Shown here: positions 34,917 through 44,084 of the stretch, in pieces
Position numbering within the stretch: the first letter of the stretch is position 1
Layout: each line of letters begins with the position of its first letter
Source: Bacillus sp. Marseille-Q3570
Lineage (GTDB): Bacteria; Bacillota; Bacilli; Bacillales; Fictibacillaceae
Direction: 5' to 3'
Length of the DNA: 64,000 nucleotides
NCBI RefSeq assembly: GCF_946151055.1
Contig: NZ_CAMGYZ010000002.1
Span: 186,001-250,000, forward strand
Notes under the pieces: generated by a model
Database searches by the model: none
What the model was told of the DNA's origin: nothing
Seen by the model: the letters and a program-made list of their open reading frames with translations, nothing else
Made by a program: the position numbers and the translations under genes

Positions 34917-35376
34917 AAAGGCTATTTTCTAAAAGATTGTTGCCTTTTAAGTCATTTTTAAAAATTCACCTTGTGCAAGGTGATTGGAGATCAAGGTGCG
35001 GGACTCCTCGAAAATGAAAATCGCCTTTTCTTCGTGCGATGTAACGTTGCCGAAGCTTTCCTTGTCCTGCGGATCAGCGTGCCTACTACCTGAATAATCT
35101 CCTCGCAAGGCATGCGACGAGGGAGCTCGCTTCGACAGGACATTCTTGTAGACGCAGGAGCACAAATGCTTCCTTGAAAAGGAGACTCCTGAGGTCGTTA
35201 GGAGACGCCGCACGCCCCGGAGAAAGCGAGCATCCTGGATCGGAAATCAACGACTTTTAAAGAAAACTTGGCGAGACCAAGCCTTTTGTAGGTCTAGCCT
35301 TAGTTGCCCTTATACTGAAGAAAGTATTTTATACTTTCTTTAAGTGCAAGAACTACAAGGTCTGCGAAAACAGCTT
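34917..35376 (-). repeat. MITE-like intergenic element, copy C (full length, inverted)
   Basis: About 460 bp in reverse orientation to copies A and B: AAAGGCTATTTTCTAAAAG at the left and GCGAAAACAGCTTTTTT at the right are the two terminal repeats. The interior has GCCTTGTCCTGCGG-like and CTCGCAAGGCATGCGACGAG segments shared with copy B and the complete AAGAAAGTA/TACTTTCTT palindrome. It fills the 612 bp gap between the SASP and M32 genes. Confidence 0.8.
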
Positions 35377-35473
35377 TTTTAAAAAATATGTTTCGTCACT
35401 CGAAGGATTTCAACCCTTGGAGAAAGAATACCATTAGTAGGAAAAATAATTTACTCGTGGGAGGGTTTTTTGG

Positions 35474-37006
35474 ATGGCACAACAAGTATTAGACGAAACA
35501 GTACAACAGGCAATCAAGCAGTTCACGGAAATGGATGAGAAGATCTGTCATTTCACTAATATATTAGGGCTGCTTGGATGGGATGCGCGGACTTATGCCC
35601 CTAAGAAAGGAAAACCGATCTTTGCAAAAGCAAAAGGAACACTTTCGACAGAGACCTTTAAACTGTCTGTTTCTAAGCAAATGGGTGAATGTTTAGACAC
35701 GCTTTCACAGCCTGATGTTTTTGAGCAACTAGAACCTGAAACCAGGGCTTGTGTCAGGGAACGGAAGAAGGAATATGACAAGTCAAAGCAAATCCCTTCT
35801 GATGTATATAACGAATATGTCATTCTAGCTTCTAATGCAAATGATGCATGGGAAGAGGCTCGTGAGAAAGATGATTTTTCCCACTTTCAGCCCTATTTAG
35901 AAAAAATGATCGATATGAAACGCCGATTTGCAGAGTATTTCGGATACGAAAAACATCCTTACGATGCCTTGCTGGATGAATTCGAACCAGGTTTGACTGT
36001 GGAAAAGCTCGACCCGCTTTTTTCTGATTTGCGGAAAAAGAGTATCGAATTGTTGGACCGTATTCAACAGTCATCCAGAAAGCCTCGTACTGATATTTTC
36101 AATCAAAATTATGATGTGGAAAAGCAAAAGGAGTTCGCACAATTCATCATCGGCAAGCTTGGGTATGATCTTGATGCTGGACGTCTTGATGAAACGACCC
36201 ACCCTTTTGCGATGGGTATCAATACGGGGGATGTTCGAATTACCACGCGCTATGAGCATGAAAATCCTCGAATGGCTGTGTTTGGTACAATACATGAAAC
36301 AGGTCATGCCCTTTATGAGCAAGGCGTGAACTCTGATTATGAAGGCCGTGTGATCAGGCGGGGGGCATCATTTGGAATCCACGAGTCCCAATCCCGATTC
36401 CTGGAAAACTTCGTCGGTCGTACAAAAGAGTTCTGGACATACTTCTACGATGATATCAAAGCGCATTTTCCCCACCAATTAAGCGGTGTGTCTCTCGATG
36501 AATTTTATCGTGCAGTGAACTGTGTCGAACCATCGCTTATCCGGGTTGAAGCGGATGAACTGACGTATAATCTGCATATCATGCTCCGTTATGAAATTGA
36601 GAAAGGTTTGATCGCTGGAGATATCGAGGTGAAGGATCTGCCGGAGATTTGGAATGAAAAAATGATGGATTATTTAGGTGTAATTCCGCCTTCCAATCGT
36701 TTAGGAGTACTGCAGGATGTTCATTGGTCGCACGGCGGTGTCGGCTACTTCCCATCTTATTCACTCGGAAACTTATACGGTGCGCAGATCTTGAATAAAG
36801 TGTTACAGGAAATACCGGATTTCTACGACTTGATTCAAAACGGGGAGTTCATGAAGATTCGTGAATGGCTTCGGGAAAATGTACACCAATACGGAAAGCT
36901 CTATACTCCTGGTGAACTGATCAAAAAGGTGACCGGAGAAGATCTTGATGCCAAGTACCTCACCGACTACCTCGAACAAAAATTCACAAAATTATACGAT
37001 CTATAA
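35474..37006 (+). CDS. M32-family metallocarboxypeptidase (Taq type)
   Basis: A 510-residue cytoplasmic protein. H274-E-T-G-H278 is the zinc-binding HExxH, with the third ligand Glu expected in I-H-E-S-Q-S-R-F-L-E-N. H-P-F (243-245) and D-V-R-I-T-T-R-Y are further M32 signatures. It removes C-terminal residues except Pro and acidic ones in characterised members such as thermostable Taq carboxypeptidase; B. subtilis YpwA is the likely orthologue. GGGAGGG lies 9 nt before the ATG. Monocistronic. Confidence 0.95.
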   Translation: MAQQVLDETVQQAIKQFTEMDEKICHFTNILGLLGWDARTYAPKKGKPIFAKAKGTLSTETFKLSVSKQMGECLDTLSQPDVFEQLEPETRACVRERKKEYDKSKQIPSDVYNEYVILASNANDAWEEAREKDDFSHFQPYLEKMIDMKRRFAEYFGYEKHPYDALLDEFEPGLTVEKLDPLFSDLRKKSIELLDRIQQSSRKPRTDIFNQNYDVEKQKEFAQFIIGKLGYDLDAGRLDETTHPFAMGINTGDVRITTRYEHENPRMAVFGTIHETGHALYEQGVNSDYEGRVIRRGASFGIHESQSRFLENFVGRTKEFWTYFYDDIKAHFPHQLSGVSLDEFYRAVNCVEPSLIRVEADELTYNLHIMLRYEIEKGLIAGDIEVKDLPEIWNEKMMDYLGVIPPSNRLGVLQDVHWSHGGVGYFPSYSLGNLYGAQILNKVLQEIPDFYDLIQNGEFMKIREWLRENVHQYGKLYTPGELIKKVTGEDLDAKYLTDYLEQKFTKLYDL

Positions 37007-37014
37007 TTCAATGA

Positions 37015-37053
37015 ACGACGCGAAAAGGCAATTCCCTTATCGCGTCGTTTTTA
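37015..37053 (+). terminator. intrinsic terminator of the M32 peptidase gene
   Basis: ACGACGCG (37015-37022) pairs with CGCGTCGT (37041-37048), followed by TTTTTA. Confidence 0.85.
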
Positions 37054-37076
37054 TTTGGTGAACGAGTTCTTAAGTG

Positions 37077-37249
37077 AGTGCCTAAGTGAGTGCCTAGCAC
37101 TATTTTGAAGCCCTTCTCCCCCAACAACTCTCAGGTGGTGCCTGGCACCGATTTGGAGCCCTTCTCCCCCAACGACTCTCTGATGGTGCCTGGCACCGAT
37201 TTGGAGCCCTTCTCCCCCAACGACTCTCAGGTGGTGCCTGGCACCGATT
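37077..37249. repeat. GTGCCTGGCACC REP-like array, 48 bp period
   Basis: GGTGCCTGGCACC begins at 37137, 37185 and 37233, exactly 48 bp apart, each joined by GATTTGGAGCCCTTCTCCCC; an imperfect first copy lies at 37089. Because 48 is divisible by three, a minus-strand frame (37051-37317) reads 16-residue repeats, but it has no ribosome binding site and is not called. Confidence 0.8.
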
Positions 37250-37427
37250 AAGTATGGTTGGGCAATTTCCGTGGTTTGTTGTGGAACATTATCTGCAATT
37301 GAGTAACTTTGTTCCAAAATCGCGAAACTCAGTAAAATGTACTTGCCCTGTTTTGTTTTTAGCGCAGTTCGTTCTCATTTTTGATATAGTAGACGGAGAG
37401 TCTATTGTGTTATTGGATGTGACAGGT

Positions 37428-38204
37428 GTGAGAAAATACATAATTCTATTCTTTGCTTTATTGATAGTGCTGGTTGGGTGCCAGGGACAGTCGAATGAAA
37501 AAAATCAAAAAGTGGAAGTGTACGTTTTAGCTGCTGCAAGTCTGAACAATGCTATGAAACAAGTGGAAAAAGAGTTTGAGGATACTCATCCAGAAATCGA
37601 CTTGATCACGAGTTTCGCCTCTTCCGGCACGTTGCAGCGTCAAATTGAACAAGGTGCACCAGCAGACGTTTTCATTTCCGCATCCGAAGTGGAATTTGAT
37701 CGTCTGCGTAATAAAGAGCTCATCCATCCTGACTATTCGAAAACGATCTTATCCAATGAATTGGCTTTAGTAACGAATAAATCACTTCATGCCGAGATCC
37801 AAAAACCCGATGATCTTACAAGTGATGGAATTAACCGTATCTCGATTGGTGCACCTGAATCGGTCCCTGCAGGAAAATACGCAAAAGAAACTCTGGAAAA
37901 ACTGAAACTTTGGAAGCAGATTGAAAATAATATCATCTATGCTAAAGACGTTCAACAGGTTCTTTCTTATATCGAAACTGGAAATGTCGATGCAGGGTTT
38001 GTATATAAGTCCGATGCCAAAACATCGTCCAAGGTTGAAATCCAGTCAATAATCGAGAGTGATTTACATTCACCGATCCTTTATCCAGCCGGTGTACTGA
38101 AGAACACCCAACATCTTGAAGAAGCAAAACAGTTTTATGAGTTTCTAAGTAATAAGCAAACTATGGAAACTTTTATAGAATTCGGCTTCAAGCCTATAGA
38201 TTGA
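37428..38204 (+). CDS. modA: molybdate ABC transporter substrate-binding lipoprotein
   Basis: About 258 residues. A lipoprotein signal with L-I-V-L-V-G-C places the lipid-modified Cys near residue 17. A-A-A-S-L-N-N-A-M-K-Q-V, T-S-F-A-S-S-G-T-L-Q-R-Q-I-E-Q-G-A-P-A-D-V-F-I-S-A-S and S-I-G-A-P-E-S-V-P-A-G-K-Y are the oxyanion-binding loops of ModA. The long frame from 37254 is unlikely; GTG 37428 gives a correct signal peptide, though its ribosome binding site is weak. It is followed 10 bp later by modB. Confidence 0.88.
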   Translation: MRKYIILFFALLIVLVGCQGQSNEKNQKVEVYVLAAASLNNAMKQVEKEFEDTHPEIDLITSFASSGTLQRQIEQGAPADVFISASEVEFDRLRNKELIHPDYSKTILSNELALVTNKSLHAEIQKPDDLTSDGINRISIGAPESVPAGKYAKETLEKLKLWKQIENNIIYAKDVQQVLSYIETGNVDAGFVYKSDAKTSSKVEIQSIIESDLHSPILYPAGVLKNTQHLEEAKQFYEFLSNKQTMETFIEFGFKPID

Positions 38205-38214
38205 GGTTTTTATC

Positions 38215-38883
38215 ATGGTCCAGTCCTTTTGGTCTCCAATATATCTATCAATTACCATCGCAGTTACGGCAGGTATTATCGTTGCCATTCTTGGTATTTT
38301 GTGTGGCCGTTTGATGGCGAGGAAATCGTTCACTGGTAAAACAATGATCGAAACATTCCTCATGCTGCCTCTTGTTTTACCACCGACGGTTGTCGGTTTT
38401 TTACTTATCGTCATTTTTGGAATCAATAGTCCTATCGGCCAAATCATTAGTCAATTTTTGGGGCACTCGTTGATATTTACATGGTGGGCGGCAGTCATTG
38501 CAGCGGTTGTCGTTTCGTTTCCACTTATGTATCAATCTGCGAAAACCGGGTTTGAATCAGTGGATTATGAAATTGAAGATGCAGCAAAGATCGACGGCGC
38601 TGGTAAGATCCAGGTATTTCTAAAAGTGACGATACCACTCGCCTTGCAAGCTCTCATAACGGGAGGTGTATTAAGCTTCACGCGTGCGCTCGGCGAATTC
38701 GGTGCTACATTGATGTTCGCTGGAAACATTCCAGGCAAAACCCAGACTGTCCCGACTGCTATTTATCTTGCCATGGACTCCGGGAACATGGAGATGGCCT
38801 GGATGTGGGTCGCCTCCATAGTCGCTCTGTCTTATATCATGCTCTTCGCCATCTACCGCCTCCCCAAAAGAACGCGTGCCTGA
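38215..38883 (+). CDS. modB: molybdate ABC transporter permease
   Basis: A 222-residue protein with five or six membrane helices. The cytoplasmic loop G-F-E-S-V-D-Y-E-I-E-D-A-A-K-I-D-G-A-G followed by F-L-K-V-T-I-P-L-A is the EAA motif that docks the ATPase. L-P-L-V-L-P-P-T-V-V-G-F is typical of ModB. No modC ATPase gene follows; a REP-like repeat begins in the last codons and contributes the TGA stop. Confidence 0.92.
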   Translation: MVQSFWSPIYLSITIAVTAGIIVAILGILCGRLMARKSFTGKTMIETFLMLPLVLPPTVVGFLLIVIFGINSPIGQIISQFLGHSLIFTWWAAVIAAVVVSFPLMYQSAKTGFESVDYEIEDAAKIDGAGKIQVFLKVTIPLALQALITGGVLSFTRALGEFGATLMFAGNIPGKTQTVPTAIYLAMDSGNMEMAWMWVASIVALSYIMLFAIYRLPKRTRA

Positions 38884-38992
38884 CACATAAACAAAACCCT
38901 TGCCCCGCAAGGACTCTGAAACGGTGCCAGGCACACAAAAAGAACCATTGCACAGCAAGGGTTCTGAATTGGTCCCAGGCACCGAATAAATA
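38875..38992. repeat. GTGCCAGGCAC REP-like repeats with inverted arms
   Basis: GTGCCTGACAC (38875), GTGCCAGGCAC (38924-38934) and GTCCCAGGCACC (about 38972). AACCCTTGC (38895-38903) is inverted as GCAAGGGTT (38955-38963). The block separates the convergent modB and permease genes and may terminate them. Confidence 0.75.
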
Positions 38993-38993
38993 G

Positions 38994-40295
38994 TCAGGCG
39001 CCGATTGTTTTTTCTTTTTGATCTTTCGTTTTGTTCTTTCTTCTGATTGCTTGTTCTAAGATAATGCAGATGAGTACGCCGACGATCATTCCATTATTCA
39101 AGACTGAAGCTAATGCTGGATGGATACCTGCTAGTGAAGCTGGTGTCAAAAACATCACACCTATTCCGATCATAAGGGAGAGGCTGATGATAAAGAGGTT
39201 GTGCTGATCTCTCTCCGCTTTCATATAAGCTTGCAATCCAATGACCAGCATATTCGAAAAAGCGAGCAACATACTCGCGTATCCGACTGGAACCGGGATT
39301 GAAGCAAAGAACATTGTAATAGCGGGAAAAAAGCTCAATATCAACAACAGCAAGCTTCCCATGACGAATGGAAGCCTCTCTTTCATCCGGGTGGATAAAA
39401 TGAACCCTGCTGTATACGATAGAGGAACCATGCCGATTGCAGAAAACACGCCGGAAAGGATTTGACTGATTCCCATTACAATTCCAGACTGGTTGTAGCG
39501 TGAATCAGAGGTATCCTCCAAAACTTCCCCGACCACATCGATACTGGCGACAAAATTGATCAACAACAAAAGGGTGACGACAGCTGATGTAACTACAATC
39601 CCCAGGTCAAACACCGGCGCTCCCCAAACAAAGACCTCAGGAAACGAGACCAGGCTTTGTCCATTGAACGGGATTCTCTTCTCGATATCGAACAAGATGA
39701 ATAATAGCCACCCTACAGCAATTCCGAACAATACGGAATAACTCTTCAAATAAAACCATCGGCTTGTTGCGAACAGAATCGTCACAAGCGCTGTCACTAT
39801 CCCGAGGACCGCTACAGTCCCGTGAACTTCATCTGTAAAATAACCGACTCCTAGGATTCCTTTGATGAATGGTCCGCTTATCTGGGTGACCAAAAGGATG
39901 AAATACGTTCCCGTGACAATTGGCGTAAATATCCGTTTTACCTGTTCAATCACCCTGAACACACTCAACAATATGAACAAGGCCCCGCTGACGAGCATGC
40001 CCATTTCAATACTCCTTAAAACTTCAGAGACATCAGCGGAAATCGTAGAACCAAGCCCAGCAAACAAAAGGAAGACTCCCCACCATAAAACCGCAGGACC
40101 TTCGACAATCGGTTTTTTATGACCGAAGAAGGCTTGTAGAAGTGATACGATTCCAATCACGAAAAATGTTCGCTGAACAAATGTTGAAATTTCCAATACT
40201 GACATACCAAAGGCAGCACCGATCGTCAACGGTGCAACAACACTACCGGCGAGAATGAAAACAAACCACTGAAGCGATGCTAGTAACCCCTTCAC
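38994..40295 (-). CDS. NCS2-family (xanthine/uracil-type) permease
   Basis: A 433-residue protein with about fourteen helices. G-S-V-V-A-P-L-T-I-G in helix 1, the P-T/G-T-type loop at V-T-G-T-Y-F-I-L-L, and N-F-V-A-S-I-D-V-V-G-E-V in the region of the Q/E-H/N motif fit nucleobase-ascorbate transporters, although the match in the substrate motif is weak. GTG at 40295 directly follows the stop of ycsI. As the last gene of the pxp operon its substrate may be a cyclic lactam or imide rather than a nucleobase; this is inference. Confidence 0.8.
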   Translation of the reverse strand: MKGLLASLQWFVFILAGSVVAPLTIGAAFGMSVLEISTFVQRTFFVIGIVSLLQAFFGHKKPIVEGPAVLWWGVFLLFAGLGSTISADVSEVLRSIEMGMLVSGALFILLSVFRVIEQVKRIFTPIVTGTYFILLVTQISGPFIKGILGVGYFTDEVHGTVAVLGIVTALVTILFATSRWFYLKSYSVLFGIAVGWLLFILFDIEKRIPFNGQSLVSFPEVFVWGAPVFDLGIVVTSAVVTLLLLINFVASIDVVGEVLEDTSDSRYNQSGIVMGISQILSGVFSAIGMVPLSYTAGFILSTRMKERLPFVMGSLLLLILSFFPAITMFFASIPVPVGYASMLLAFSNMLVIGLQAYMKAERDQHNLFIISLSLMIGIGVMFLTPASLAGIHPALASVLNNGMIVGVLICIILEQAIRRKNKTKDQKEKTIGA

Positions 40296-41087
40296 TTATA
40301 GGACCTCAAACTCTTCATCGGTCCAGTCCGTAATGAACATATGCCCTGGCGAGTGTGTGATCATCAACTCAGGTTTAATGGTCATTGCGATGTTTTGAGG
40401 CGTTACCCCACATGCCCAGAACACTGGTATTTCCCCTTCTCGTATCGTTACCGGTTCTCCGAAGTCTGGATGAGCCAAATCATGGATTCCGATTTGTTCT
40501 GGGTGTCCGATATGCACAGGTGCCCCGTGGACAGAAGGAAATCTCGAAGTAATCCGGACAGCATCGGCTACATGACGAGCCGGAATCGGTCTCATACTGA
40601 CGACCATGTTTCCCTCAAAAGCTCCTGCTCCGGCACAATTCAAATTGGTCTTGTACATCGGTACATTACAACCTTCTTCAATATGCCGCACAGGAATCCC
40701 TTTTTCCAACAATGCATTCTCAAAAGTAAAACTGCATCCTAAAAGGAAACCGACCATCTCTTCATCCCATACCGAAGCGATATCCGTCACTTCCCGGGTA
40801 AGAACCCCATTTTCATACACATTATACTTCGGTATATCCACCCGTAAGTCTGCATCTGGAGCGGCCATTTTTGGAACGGGCGAACCGAGATCGGTCACAT
40901 CAAGAACCGGACACGGCTTTGGATTCCGTTGGCAAAACAACAAGAAATCAAAAGCAAGGTCTTTTGGTAATACAACAAGGTTTGCCTGTGTATAGCCTTG
41001 TGCCATGCCGGATGTCGGCTTGATCCACTCATTCGAGCGACATAATTGTCTCGCCTCAGCTGGACTTATATCACGATATCCCCTCAT
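40296..41087 (-). CDS. ycsI: YcsI-family putative hydro-lyase (D-glutamate cyclase family)
   Basis: A 263-residue cytoplasmic protein of the DUF1445 family. [21 protein letters not shown], and [14 protein letters not shown] are conserved segments; W-A-C-G-V-T-P-Q and [10 protein letters not shown] close the protein. Human DGLUCY of this family converts D-glutamate and 5-oxo-D-proline, which fits its location in the 5-oxoprolinase operon. AGGAGGGG precedes the ATG. Confidence 0.9.
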   Translation of the reverse strand: MRGYRDISPAEARQLCRSNEWIKPTSGMAQGYTQANLVVLPKDLAFDFLLFCQRNPKPCPVLDVTDLGSPVPKMAAPDADLRVDIPKYNVYENGVLTREVTDIASVWDEEMVGFLLGCSFTFENALLEKGIPVRHIEEGCNVPMYKTNLNCAGAGAFEGNMVVSMRPIPARHVADAVRITSRFPSVHGAPVHIGHPEQIGIHDLAHPDFGEPVTIREGEIPVFWACGVTPQNIAMTIKPELMITHSPGHMFITDWTDEEFEVL

Positions 41088-41108
41088 CTCTAAACCCCTC
41101 CTCCGAGT

Positions 41109-42296
41109 TTATTGGAATAATTGCGGAAGTTGATCGATCATCGTGATGATCCCCATGTAAGACATGGCAATTACGATGACTCCACCAAAAACAGTCAACC
41201 ATAAAGGATGTTTGTAATCCCCGACAATTTTCCGGTTATATGCTGCAATCAGCATTACACCAAGTGAAATCGGCAAAATCAATCCATTCAAAGCCCCAGC
41301 AAGGATCAATACACTTACTGGTTTTCCGATTGATACAAAAACAAGTGTGGATACGGAAATGAATGCGACAATCAACCACTTATGGTATTTTTCCAGCTTC
41401 GGGTTGAAGGTTCGGATAAACGACACCGACGTATAAGCAGCACCGATGACCGATGTAATGGCTGCCGCCCACATGATGACCCCGAAGATTTTGTATCCGA
41501 TATCGCCTGCAGCCAATTGGAATACGGAGGCTGGCGGATTTGATGGATCCAGGGAAAAACCTTGTGATACCACACCTAATGTAGCAAGGAAGAGGAATAT
41601 ACGCATAATGGATGCGATTCCGATTGCAGAGACAGAACTCTTCGTCACTTCAGGTAGATTATCGACGCCTTTTACACCTGCATCCAGCAATCGATGTCCG
41701 CCTGAAAATGTGATATATCCTCCAACTGTTCCCCCGACTAGTGTCACGATTGCGATGAAATCGATTTTATCAGGAACGAATGTCTTGACGGCTGCTTCCC
41801 CTACAGGCGGAGATGCAGAGAACATGACATAAACGGTAAGAGCGATCATGATGAAGCCCAATACCTGTGTGAAGCGGTCCATTGCCCTATTCGCTTCACG
41901 TAAAAGAAAAATCCCTATAGCGATGATTCCACTCAATAATGCACCTATTTCAGGTGAAATGCCCAGCAAAACGTTGGAACCTAATCCTGCTCCAGCGATG
42001 TTTCCGATATTGAAAGCCAGTCCTCCAATGACGATCAACAACGCTACGAAATAACCGAGTCCCGGTAAAATCATGTTCGCAATGTCTTGTGTCCTTCTCT
42101 CTGAAACGGCAATGATCCGCCAGATATTCAGTTGTGCTCCAATATCAATGATGATCGATACTAAAATGACGAATCCGAAACTTGCTAACAATGTTTCTGT
42201 AAAGTAGGTAGTTTGTGTAAGAAATCCTGGTCCGATAGCAGACGTTGCCATCAGGAACGCCGCACCCAACAAAATACTCCTGTTTGATTGCTTCAT
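41109..42296 (-). CDS. ycsG: YcsG, NRAMP-fold transporter lacking metal-binding motifs
   Basis: About 395 residues with eleven helices. Helix 1 reads S-A-I-G-P-G-F-L-T-Q-T where NRAMP metal transporters have D-P-G-N, and the helix 6 M-P-H motif is not found (the region reads S-I-M-R-I-F). The metal ligands are therefore absent, so a metal substrate is unlikely. Its place between pxpA and ycsI suggests transport of 5-oxoproline or a related compound. ATG 42296 follows AGGAGG by 6 nt; GTG 42299 is less likely. Confidence 0.85.
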   Translation of the reverse strand: MKQSNRSILLGAAFLMATSAIGPGFLTQTTYFTETLLASFGFVILVSIIIDIGAQLNIWRIIAVSERRTQDIANMILPGLGYFVALLIVIGGLAFNIGNIAGAGLGSNVLLGISPEIGALLSGIIAIGIFLLREANRAMDRFTQVLGFIMIALTVYVMFSASPPVGEAAVKTFVPDKIDFIAIVTLVGGTVGGYITFSGGHRLLDAGVKGVDNLPEVTKSSVSAIGIASIMRIFLFLATLGVVSQGFSLDPSNPPASVFQLAAGDIGYKIFGVIMWAAAITSVIGAAYTSVSFIRTFNPKLEKYHKWLIVAFISVSTLVFVSIGKPVSVLILAGALNGLILPISLGVMLIAAYNRKIVGDYKHPLWLTVFGGVIVIAMSYMGIITMIDQLPQLFQ

Positions 42297-42306
42297 CACA
42301 TGCCTC

Positions 42307-43077
42307 CTATTTGTTGGTCATTCCAACCTTTTCTATGGTGATTCCTGCTTCTTTCAATCCAGTCCGGATGTTTCGGGCAAATGAGAGGGCACTTGCCCCA
42401 TCTCCGTGGATACAAATAGTGTCTGCCTCGATTGGGATATCAATTCCCTGCAAGCACATTACCTTACCTTCCTTCACCATCCTGACCACTTGCTGAAGGG
42501 ATTTTTCCTCCTCTTCAATCAATGCATTGACAAGTTTCCGGGAAGTCAGCGTTCCGTCCTCTTGATAGGTCCTATCAGAAAAAACCTCACTGGCTGTCCG
42601 GGTACCTGTTTTTTTACCAGCTTTGATCAGCTCACTTCCAGATAATCCGAAGAGTATCAATTCTGGATCAACGTCATAAACCGCTTCAGCAATTGCCTCA
42701 GCAAGCTCTGGGTCTTTTGCAGCCATATTGTAGAGTGCCCCATGCGGTTTAACATGTTGCATGACACCACCTTCAGATTGAACAAACCCATATAGAGCAC
42801 CGATCTGATAGGTGACCAGGTCATAAGCTTCTTCTGGAGAAATCTGCATCTCACGCCTTCCGAATCCAACAAGGTCCTGTAGTCCAGGATGCGCTCCGAT
42901 CGCAACGTTCTTCTCCATTGCCATTTTGACGGTCTTCCGCATGACTGAAGGATCACCAGCATGAAATCCACACGCGATATTGGCTGAGGTTACATAATCA
43001 AGGATTGCTTCATCAGATCCCTTTTCATAGGTTCCAAAGCTTTCTCCTAAATCACAATTCAAATCTACTGTATTCAT
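42307..43077 (-). CDS. pxpA: 5-oxoprolinase subunit A (LamB/YcsF family)
   Basis: A 256-residue protein. [31 protein letters not shown] and V-K-P-H-G-A-L-Y-N are the family's conserved motifs. PxpABC opens 5-oxoproline to glutamate using ATP. The start ATG overlaps the pxpC stop (TAATG). Confidence 0.95.
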   Translation of the reverse strand: MNTVDLNCDLGESFGTYEKGSDEAILDYVTSANIACGFHAGDPSVMRKTVKMAMEKNVAIGAHPGLQDLVGFGRREMQISPEEAYDLVTYQIGALYGFVQSEGGVMQHVKPHGALYNMAAKDPELAEAIAEAVYDVDPELILFGLSGSELIKAGKKTGTRTASEVFSDRTYQEDGTLTSRKLVNALIEEEEKSLQQVVRMVKEGKVMCLQGIDIPIEADTICIHGDGASALSFARNIRTGLKEAGITIEKVGMTNK

Positions 43078-44084
43078 TAGTTGAGTCCTCCTTCTCTCAG
43101 CTTCAAAGAAATTCCTTGTTCAAGCTGTTGCAGATGTCGTTCCTGTTCTAGATACAATTCTTCAGCCTCACGATGAGTAATGAGCTTGAATCTGACTTTC
43201 TCCCCTGGTTTCAACTGTGCCACTTTTGAAAAGTCAACTGAAGCGATCTGGGCAATTTTCGGATAACCGCCTGTGGTTTGGCGATCTGCTAATAGTGCGA
43301 TCAAATTCCCTTCTGATGGTACCTGGATCGTACCGAACGTAACCGCTTCCGAAATCATCTCTGCCTGATCTGAAAGTTCTAACCGTTCACCCTTGAACCG
43401 GAAGCCCATCCGATCGGATTGAGGTGTCAATTCAAATTCAGTACTTGTAAGCTTCGCCTGGCTTTCTTTTGTAAAATTGTGCCATTCCCGGCCTGGTATG
43501 ACACGGAGGATGTCGTGCTTCTCCGCTTCCATACTCCATTCTGCAGCTGAAAACCAATCCGATTCCACATAAGCCTGGTCAGAATCTGAAAGCTGTTGGA
43601 AAATATGATTCGCCTTCTCACTTCGATCGCCTATTTTCAAACAGTCTCCAGCATCCAATGCCCTGCCTTCAAAACCGCCAATTTCAGCGCGGATATAAGT
43701 GGAACGGCTGTTCATGATCACTGGCACATCAATTCCCCCAGCAACTGCCAGGTATGAGCGACACCCGGCCGCACATGCTCCAAACTTCAAAACAGTACCT
43801 GCTTTGACATAGATCGGACGCCACATCTTCACTGGCTCTCCATTTATCTTTGGGGAGAAGTCTCCCCCCGTCATTGTAATCACTGTATCTTCCTGGAACT
43901 CGATTTCAGGTCCTTTCATTGTCATTTCGATTGCAGCTTCGTTGTCATTGTTTCCTACTAAAAGATTCCCGATTCGATAGGCAAGCTGGTCCATCGTGCC
44001 ACCTACAATCACGCCGTAACGTTGATAGCCATAGCGTCCAGCATCTTGAACGGTTGTCTGCAGTCCCGGTTTAACAATCTTCAT
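43077..44084 (-). CDS. pxpC: 5-oxoprolinase subunit C (KipA-like)
   Basis: A 335-residue biotin-dependent carboxyltransferase-like protein. [16 protein letters not shown] is the N-terminal hallmark; [17 protein letters not shown] and [13 protein letters not shown] are also conserved. It overlaps pxpB by ATGA and pxpA by one base, so the three subunits are co-translated. In B. subtilis KipA also counteracts KipI. Confidence 0.95.
   Translation of the reverse strand: MKIVKPGLQTTVQDAGRYGYQRYGVIVGGTMDQLAYRIGNLLVGNNDNEAAIEMTMKGPEIEFQEDTVITMTGGDFSPKINGEPVKMWRPIYVKAGTVLKFGACAAGCRSYLAVAGGIDVPVIMNSRSTYIRAEIGGFEGRALDAGDCLKIGDRSEKANHIFQQLSDSDQAYVESDWFSAAEWSMEAEKHDILRVIPGREWHNFTKESQAKLTSTEFELTPQSDRMGFRFKGERLELSDQAEMISEAVTFGTIQVPSEGNLIALLADRQTTGGYPKIAQIASVDFSKVAQLKPGEKVRFKLITHREAEELYLEQERHLQQLEQGISLKLREGGLN

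Noticed and set aside
37077-37249. CRISPR array
   Set aside because: Regular spacing, but the sequences between the palindromes are themselves repeats rather than unique spacers, and no cas genes are present.
37051-37317. Minus-strand 88-codon frame with 16-residue repeats
   Set aside because: It is the 48 bp REP-like array read in one frame; no ribosome binding site, and it overlaps the modA upstream region.
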